Source: Sinonovacula constricta
Taxonomy: Eukaryota; Mollusca; Bivalvia; Cardiida; Solecurtidae
NCBI GenBank assembly: GCA_007844125.1
Contig: CM017556.1
Location: 86,008,384 to 86,072,383, forward strand
Length of the DNA: 64,000 nucleotides
Direction: 5' to 3'
Shown: positions 56,720-64,000 of the stretch, piece by piece
Layout of the letters: each line of letters opens with the position of its first letter
How positions within the stretch are numbered: the first letter of the stretch is position 1
Notes under the pieces: model-generated
The model's input: only the letters and a program-made list of their open reading frames with translations
What the model was told of the DNA's origin: nothing
Database searches by the model: none
Made by a program: the position numbers and the translations under genes

Positions 56720-57219
56720 ATGGATGATAGCACATTTACTTTTTGCCAATGTTCCACGAACAAATAAAATAACGCACAAAGAACACCTGCGGTTGTGTGT
56801 ATCTACTTAAATATAACTGACTATTATTAAGTAAATTGCCAATTATGCATCCTTTCATTTACTTTCTTTTGATCCCCGTACGCCAGACATTTGTCTGGAA
56901 ACGACGTCCAATAATACTTTTATAGCGACCAACGTTTAAAAAACTTTTTATCTGCAAACAATTCTTGCATGTCTATGGATTGTTTAACGTTATGGGCTAA
57001 CGGACAAATTCTGCTTAGAAATATGACCTCTTGCAACGTTTTTTAGTAATGCTATCATACACGTTGATACTTAAATTTAATATTAATATAAATATAAAAT
57101 ACATTTCTATTCTGACACCAGACCCATTAACATCACCAATGAAAAGATGGGTTAATTATTTAAGTCAACTGTTTTCCTTTGGAAGTAGATCAGTAAGTCC
57201 CACGGATAATTGATTGTAT
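56720..57219 (+). repeat. duplication block B, copy 2
   Basis: Collinear with 31327-31808; it includes about 20 bp extra near 57048-57068. The near-palindrome ccagacatttgtctgg is conserved. Confidence 0.85.
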
Positions 57220-57226
57220 TTGGGCT

Positions 57227-57378
57227 TTCTTACTTAAAAGGTGGTATCCAACGGTTTGCCTATATTTAATATAAGTAACAATATCTGACCATTGTTTAGG
57301 GTATTTGTGCATAATTTCTGTAGAAAAAAGTCGTGCTTTAATCTATTACGATTTTCAACAGTATTTCAATTTAAGGCA
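57227..57378 (+). repeat. duplication block C, copy 2
   Basis: Collinear with 33761-33908. It directly follows block B, so the 1.95 kb at 31809-33760 is extra in copy 1 or deleted here. Confidence 0.85.
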
Positions 57379-58321
57379 GTACAGCTAGTTAATTAAAACA
57401 TAAATTGTTCATTCTTTTCAAATCTATAAATAAGGGCGATTGGGATTCCTGCTAAAAATAAACATCAACGTCACAGCGGATGACGTGGATGATCTAAAGC
57501 GTAAGAGGCCACGTGTTTTTCTTAGTTTAAAAATAGCTAACTGTGCAGCGTGGCTCAGAAACGAAATACATGTTTGTAATGACGAATGAGGCATTATGAT
57601 TTACTTTTCAGACAGGAGTAGGACAACAATAAATAGCATTTTGCGAGATCTGTTCTTGTAACAATAGCTTATTAAGATGTGTAATGAAAAGAGTTTTGGT
57701 CCAAACTGTCGGATACCGCCAGTAACATACACATTTTCCCTATTTTCGTCTCGAAGGCAAAGCAATGTATTTGAAAACATTTTATATTTCACATAGAGGT
57801 TTTTATTTTAATAAATATTATTGAAAAACGTAATAACTAGAGAAACTTTTTTCTACACAGTTTGAAAAGCTTGATGAACCAATAAAAGCAAAATTTGAGA
57901 AATATCTACCAGTGTGTGTTTCATTTAAAATTGCAGTCTCCCCTCCACGAACAAGCAAATAATTGGTTTGTATAGACTTACGAACCTACCGAAACCTAGT
58001 TTTGAATGACAAAATTAAGTAATATATGAATTTAACAAAAGAACACACTAATACACGCAGCTGATAGAACATACAAGTTCATTAACAAGAGGGTCACCGT
58101 GGTCCTGGATCGCTCACCTGAGGACGCTGCTACAGAATGTTTTAAATTCTAATCACAAGAGTAGATTGCACAACCTTACCTTTGGCATCTATAGTGATCT
58201 ATGGTTATTTGTTAAGCATATAAAGCATTGCCCAAATTACTTCATCTATGATGCAGAGTAAGATTATGACAATGTTATAAGAAAATTGGATCCAAAAAAA
58301 ATGCTAGTGTTCACATTGTGA
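57379..58321. other. segment unique to duplication copy 2
   Basis: About 0.94 kb with no counterpart between blocks C and D of copy 1. At 58083-58125 it has aacaagagggtcaccgtggt then cctggatcgctcacctga, which resembles the end of a repeat I recall as very common in bivalve non-coding DNA. No gene. Confidence 0.55.
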
Positions 58322-58429
58322 TTGAATAATCACAAGCAGGAGGGAGGGACCAATGTTTATAAGAAAAGATTACAATGAGCACGTTGTGCCGCGCGGAGCT
58401 AAAAAGCAGGGGAGAAACGATTTAACAAA

Positions 58430-58895
58430 TATATTTATTGACATATTTAACAGAATGTTCAATTCAACATAAATTATCATAATACAAACACTGGGTAAAA
58501 ATATTGACATATTTAACAGAAATTTTAATTCAAAGTTAATGATTATAATGCAAACACTGGGTAAAAATATGGACATATTTAACAGAAATTTTAATTCAAA
58601 GTTAATGATTATAATACAAACACTGGGTAAAAATATTGACATATCTAACAGAAATTTTAATTCAAAGTTAATGATTATAATACAAACACTGGATAAAAAT
58701 ATTGACATCTTTAACAGAAATTTTAATTCAACATTAATGATCATAATACAAACAGTGGGTAAAAATATTGACATATTTAACAGAAATTTTAATTCAACAT
58801 TAATGATCACAATACAAACAGTGGGTAAAAATATTGACATATTTAACAGAAATTTTAAATCAACATTAATGATCATAATACAAACACTTAGTAAA
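58430..58895. repeat. 66-bp minisatellite, about 7 units
   Basis: Same unit as 34381-34645 but about three units longer; units with aattcaaagttaatgatt are frequent here and absent from copy 1. Open frames of 121 and 168 codons across it are artefacts of the unit length. Confidence 0.92.
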
Positions 58896-59773
58896 ACAAT
58901 ATAAGGTTTAGAAAAAATGAAATTAACACATAGACGTTTGAAGATGAAATACTTTTTGTTTGTTGATTACAAAGGCTTTCTGAGCATAAACTACCAAGAA
59001 TCGGCAACTTTTCGGCGGCAAAGTCCACAATCATTATTTTGCAAAATGAAATCGAAATCATTGCTTTTGCAAGAAACAGATTTTTATTGTATTTGGGTAC
59101 AAAAACCTGTAGATAAGTACAACATATCAAGTCTGTGTGTCGAAAAGCTTTAAAAATCGGTGAAAACCAACACGCCCATAATTAGGTGAATGTAATATAA
59201 GGAATCACTTAGTATATTGTGTACTTGTTCTATTCATTGTACTAAATAATTCCCTAATTAAACAGTTGAATAGTTAATTGAAGTTCAAGGCCGTTTTGGG
59301 CATAAGAAAAACAAAACAAAAGAAAAATTAAGCAAAAAATGGTAATAATGTTGCACGGTATGGCAGCCCAGAACTAAAATAAAATGTGTATGCTAAGACA
59401 TACCTTAATTTGCAATTTGTGACAAAATTCCTCATAAAATAGTATAATATTAGGAGAAATTATAACTTATTACAGCAGTATTAACACACAATCAGCTTCA
59501 CTGAATGTCAGACAGATCTCTGTTATGATGCATTGCAGAATACATGTAGCTGTATTACGTTCAGTTGCTAGAAACAGAGAGTCACAACACATCTCAACGA
59601 ATCCAATTAATATGTACACTTTACATAACCACAAAAAAATCAAAAGTGAAAGTTGAAAATGTAAACATCAGGTGGGCGAGTGGGAATTACTGATGCGTAA
59701 GCAACCCAGTGCGCGTATTTATGGACCAGTCTAAAAATCTGCAGAGTGTTCCTAGCCATCCGACAATTTCTTC

Positions 59774-61031
59774 CTAACCGCTTTCTGAATAAGGAGGCGG
59801 GTGTTCTTCGAGAGACTGTGCAGCTTTGTCTGAAATAACGGAAAGGAAGTGTAAGTTATAAAGTACACGAACAAGGAACTATAAAATGATGAGCTTTATA
59901 AAATTCCAATGTACAGAGATTGGATAATTCGTTGTTGATAGAATGATAGTGGCCACATCAAAATTGGTTCATTGAAGTCGTTGTTGAAGTATTGTTGTTG
60001 TTATTGTCATTATTAGTATTGATGATGATCGTGCTGTTAATAATGATTACGATGATTGTGTTGTTGATAATGATGATGATTGCCGTCTGTAGAATATTAG
60101 CTTATGATATGTACCTGTTGCAGTATATTCAGGTGGCATCTGCGGTTGCTGTTGCTGATACTGTTGCGGCGGATAGTGTTGTTGTTGGTATTGTTGTTGT
60201 GTCGGGTATAACCCCGTACCATCTGTTGTTGATGGTGGCATTCCACTGACGGGCCCATTTGGATGAGGAGGTATCACGTATCCTAGAATGGAGCGTTGAA
60301 GACGATTATTAACCAGGAGGTGGGCGTTGACAAGTGTCACGATCTAGAGCTGTATGTATTTAATATGCGCTAGGAAAATATGAATTTAAGTAAATTAAAG
60401 AGACAAGTTAAACGTTTTATCTTTAACTATCTAACAATATTCCTGTTTAAAACAGCACATACATCAAGGTATCTGGTAGTTTGCTGTTGAAAAGTACAAT
60501 AACAGCGAATAACTAATGTCAATAAATATATGCTGGGAACATTGACATGTTTCCGAATAACTTTTCGTCCCAGTCTTATGTTTTGGTACTGTTCAAAGCA
60601 TGCTATAATGATTACATGCGAAAACATCACACCTTTCCTGATGAAGGAGTTCAGTCAGGTACATGTAGCGCAGTTGCGAATATCATTGAATAAACATGTG
60701 TCTGTATTAAAATCGAACGTACATCATAGGCGCCATTTATAATATATTTTAGCGTAACAAATAAAATGATGTGAAAATCTACTTCATTTTTAGATAACAA
60801 TATAATCGAGAATTAAATTAAGATAGTGGTGGAGTAAAATTGAAATATACCTTGCCTGGGTCCAGAGGACGAGAGTGTGCTGGATTCCGCAGTTGGCGGT
60901 TACACTCATTGACGAGACAGGAAAGTCGGAAACCATCTACAAGCCATCCAATCCCGGCCAATCCGAAGAGAACGTGTACAGGATGCCCCACAATGGGCGG
61001 TTCAGGTAGTAGTGATGAAGCCCAAAGATAC
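59774..61031 (-). pseudogene. duplicate 3' end of the TM2 gene (exons 5-7)
   Basis: Exon 7 copy 59829-59774 is intact: the PPPY motif is kept, the penultimate Ile is Ser. Exon 6 copy 60282-60115 is intact with four replacements and one silent change, PPEY kept. Exon 5 copy 61031-60851 is 181 nt instead of 186: one base is missing after TACACGTTCTCTT, and four more near its 3' end, so the reading frame is lost in the second helix of domain 4. Splice sites are unchanged. Whether exons 1-4 are also duplicated lies beyond 64000. The lesions resemble long-read indel errors, so real inactivation is not certain. Confidence 0.8.
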
Positions 61032-61170
61032 CTGACAAGGACAGAAAGGTTGCAAGTTAAAGTTTTTGTAACGGGGTGCATTAGAATCAAGTATTATAAA
61101 ACGTATTAGAACACATGATTTCAATGCTATTTGATTTTCATAGGCATATAAATAAAGAAAAAAGAGACAT

Positions 61171-61213
61171 CATAAGGGGCGGTTCAAGTAGTAATGGTCA
61201 ACAAAATGATGCC
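61171..61213 (-). pseudogene. fossil TM2 exon fragment, copy 2
   Basis: Counterpart of 36911-36955 with one A missing; the TGA replacing Trp is shared, so the decay preceded the duplication. Confidence 0.65.
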
Positions 61214-61885
61214 GATTAAGTTAATCATTTTTAGATAAATATATCATTCTAATACTATCAATATTTAACTCTTTAAACAACGAAGCAATCTGCCGTGATA
61301 AAATAAACGACATATCACGGCATAAGTCGGGATTATTTTACTGCAATAGAAAAGCCGTTCCTTTCACTTTCCCTACCCATTTTCGTAATTTTGTTGACCA
61401 ACCTGATAAATGTGATACTTTGTTCTTAAGTTCAATTTGACCTTAAAAATAACATAAATATTAAACTGTTTTAAAAATAAATAAAATATGCAATTCCGTC
61501 AGTTGTTGATATTCCTTTAGAAAACAAAAAAACGAGAAAGTACGCGTGGGTGAAATAGAACAGCTAAACAGGGGAAACAAACTAACATCATTGCCTAAAT
61601 TGTTGTGCGAATTTGTGTCCCTTTTAAGTCAAAATTCTTGTAGAAGTGTAAGAATGGAAAATAGATTTTAGGTTTGCGTGATCTCAAGCCCAATATATAC
61701 ACGGTTTCTTGTTCAGATGAGTAAATTTAATCACTCAGGCCTACGGTTAGATCACGGAAACTGAAAATCGAGTTCCTAATTATACAAGTACAAGTGCATT
61801 TAACATTGACGTCACAAGGTTTTAGCTCTTAATAGTTATATATCTCCGGACATTTATTCTTCCGCGTCGTATTAAATGTTCCGTA

Positions 61886-64000
61886 GAAAAGGTCAAGGTC
61901 GTGTTGACGTAAAGACGTGTCAATAGATAGATCTGATAAAAAATAATTTAAATGATTATATGTCAATAAACAAGCCAGTTATTCTTTGTGGATATGAAGT
62001 GCTAAGGATTGTTGTGCTATGGGGTGTTTGGAATGTGCTAAATTGGAGTCGTTTTTGGATAATTAGTTTTTCATTGTATTGGCCAGTGCACTTTAGGCGG
62101 GGAATAGGCTAGCAAACTAACATCGATCCTATTGTGTATAGAAACTTTCTCTTTGATTTAAAATTAAAAACTGAAAAGTGTAGTAACAATTATTCTCTAG
62201 TGATTCAATTGGTATTATATGCAAAGAGGACGTAAATGAGGAGAGGATACTATCAATGGACTAACAAGTAACATAAACAGGTATTTGATATTATATATAA
62301 ACACTAATTACATAAGCGGTAGTAGAAAAGCTTCTTGCACACAAACAACGAGTGTAGTGTGTAATAGTATTGTGTGTTATATAGAAAGAGCGCACAGAGC
62401 AAACGGATAGGCGTATATTCCGGGGTTTAATATACGGTACTTGAAACGTGTAAAAGCCAGAAACATATTGCGGTAACACATACCTTATCAGGAACGTGCT
62501 TTTACCAAACTATTATTTCTGAGCACTGTGAACCACAATAAGCCATTAATAATCGTCTCTTTGATCAACTGTATTGCCTAACAATGCCTGCAACAGGACA
62601 AAAGAAACGACACGGAAAAAACAAGGAGAAGGTGTGCCAGATAACGAACACCAAACTGATGTAAATAATCTGAGTCAAGATATTTCAACCCCTAAACAAA
62701 CGCCTGACACCACAAAAGAAAATCGAAAAGTGACAATTACCTCTCAAGCACAGAAGAAAATAAACATCATGTTTAAACCCTCAGAACCACTGGAATTAAA
62801 TGATTTGGCAGCGGTATTGCAAAATCTAGAAACCAAACTCGAAAAAGTTGCATCACAAGATTACATTGAAAATAAACTAAGTAAGATGATCACAGAAGAG
62901 ATTATTACGGAAAAACTTAACGAGATTAAGTCACAGATCCAGCAAGAAATAAAACGTGTGTGCGAGACATTAGAGCAAGTAAAAAGCAAAATGACACAAA
63001 TTGAGATTCGGACATCAGAAGTGGAAGGAAAAATCTTTGAAACGGAGCAAAAGATAGATAAAGTTGAACAAGATAAACGACGTTTGGAAATTGAGAACAA
63101 CAAACTAAAAGAACAGATAGGAGAACTTAAACACAACACATGCATTCAGGCCAGCGCTATAAATGACTTAGAGCAGTATACAAGAAGAAACTCAATAAGA
63201 ATTTACGGCATCCATGACTCAGACCGCAAAGAATCGCCACAAGCCACCTCTGAGAAAGTGCTGAATGTATTAAACAACGATCTAGGTATGCAATTAACAG
63301 CTACAGATATAGACATTGCACACCGAATGGGGAAATTTTCATCACAAGGAAACCGTCCCATCATCTGTAAATTCGTTGCAAGAACAAGCAAAATCCAGGC
63401 TACAAAAATGAGAAGGAAACTAAAGGCAAACAAATCGTCATACGAGAAGATCTAACTTTCAAAAACGCAAAACTACTAGAAACAACTTCTACTTCAGAAT
63501 TTGTGAAATCAGCCTGGTCAAACGAAGGAAAAGTTTTCGCTCTTCTGAATAATGACAAAATAATCTTCGTGAACCATCAGACAGATCTGAAGCGAGAAGC
63601 CTCAGCATATTAATCTGCATATCCGGGGAATAAATAACTGTAACGTCTTATTCACTCGCCAGATCCGTGCCTGCAATCTGTTTACACTGGATTTTCCCGT
63701 TATCTAAAAATAGCCAAAGGTCGCATGACCCATAACCTCATCATTGACCAATCGTTTCGCTCACAAGTATCTGGTGTCCATTTTACAGTATTGAACTATC
63801 ACTTTTAAGCGAGAAACCAACAACCAGCCGTGTTTACATCCGGATGAGGACCTCGTTAAAACCACAATTTAAAAAGTAAAGAAAAACAGATAAGCAACTT
63901 TATTTAATAGCATATTGATTTGAAATAGCTGTCTAGAAACAAGGGTAAACAAAGAAAAAGAACATAAAAAGCGACAAGATTGCACACTGTTAATGATTTT
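61886..64000 (+). mobile_element. LINE (L1/Tx1), duplicate copy, 5' part
   Basis: Same insertion site as 37633: the flank aaatgttccgta is at 61874-61885. The 5' region, ORF1 and the start of the spacer are present; the element continues past the window. The shared site means the two copies arose by duplication (or are alleles), not by separate insertions. Confidence 0.88.
62584..63613 (+). pseudogene. LINE ORF1, duplicate with two 1-base gaps
   Basis: Same start and stop contexts as 38337-39368 and essentially identical between, but one base is missing near 62627 (aaggagaag against aaggacgaag) and one near 63424 (an A-run of three against four). The first shifts the frame after about 15 codons. 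Both are typical sequencing-type lesions; otherwise the coiled coil and RRM-like parts are unchanged. Confidence 0.8.

Larger units (their letters stand above)
58322..64000 (+). repeat. duplication block D, copy 2 (runs off the window)
   Basis: Collinear with 34250-39998, from the gaataatcacaagca edge to the window end. Substitutions dominate to about 60.85 kb. Beyond that nearly all differences are single-base gaps, many in homopolymers. Confidence 0.95.

Noticed and set aside
58370..58904. Open frames of 168 (-) and 121 (+) codons
   Set aside because: Both run through the 66-bp minisatellite, whose unit length is a multiple of three.

Overview
This is AT-rich, intron-bearing eukaryotic DNA dominated by repeats. 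The mix of tRNA-derived SINEs, a Tx1-like L1 LINE, an Ngaro/DIRS tyrosine-recombinase retroelement, a Penelope-like fossil, and short repeat ends of the kind common in bivalve introns (58083, 34073) suggests a bivalve mollusc. The organism is an inference. The gene structure and the elements are read from the sequence. There are no bacterial operons, rRNA genes, convincing functional tRNA genes or CRISPR arrays.

Only one host gene is well supported. It lies on the minus strand from 49298 (ATG) to 35496 (stop). Seven exons with consensus splice sites and matching phases give 1299 nt (432 residues). The product carries four consecutive TM2 domains, each two membrane helices around a short turn ending HHFYL or HHYYL, after a Pro/Tyr-rich N-terminus. 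A Gln/Pro-rich tail ends with two PPxY motifs. Fossil exon pieces in or beside its introns show that the repeat has been duplicated more often than the protein now shows.

Region by region. 1-23.6 kb has no recognisable gene: a dispersed repeat (R1), SINEs, a pogo-like element with terminal inverted repeats (9372-10492) and a decayed non-LTR reverse-transcriptase fragment (20.1-20.7 kb). 23.6-40 kb is copy 1 of a large duplication and holds a Penelope-like fossil, an (AT)n tract, multimerised SINE tails, minisatellites and the 3' exons of the TM2 gene. 37.63-45.71 kb is an essentially full-length L1-Tx1 element in intron 4, antisense to the gene, with a target-site duplication and poly(A) tail. 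ORF1 is intact; ORF2 has one frameshift and one nonsense codon. 46-49.3 kb holds TM2 exons 1-4. 50.4-54.3 kb is a degenerate Ngaro-like element whose split direct repeats are still visible, with a 41-bp minisatellite between its RNase H and recombinase parts. 55.0-64.0 kb is copy 2 of the duplication: the 3' exons of the TM2 gene with a frameshifted exon 5, then the start of the same LINE insertion.

The two copies differ by roughly 9% at the left, about 3-5% in the middle, and almost only by single-base indels from about 36.6/60.85 kb onward. This could be a recent tandem duplication with gene conversion, or two haplotypes laid end to end with unpolished long-read sequence in copy 2. The sequence alone cannot decide this, and it limits how literally the broken copy 2 should be read.
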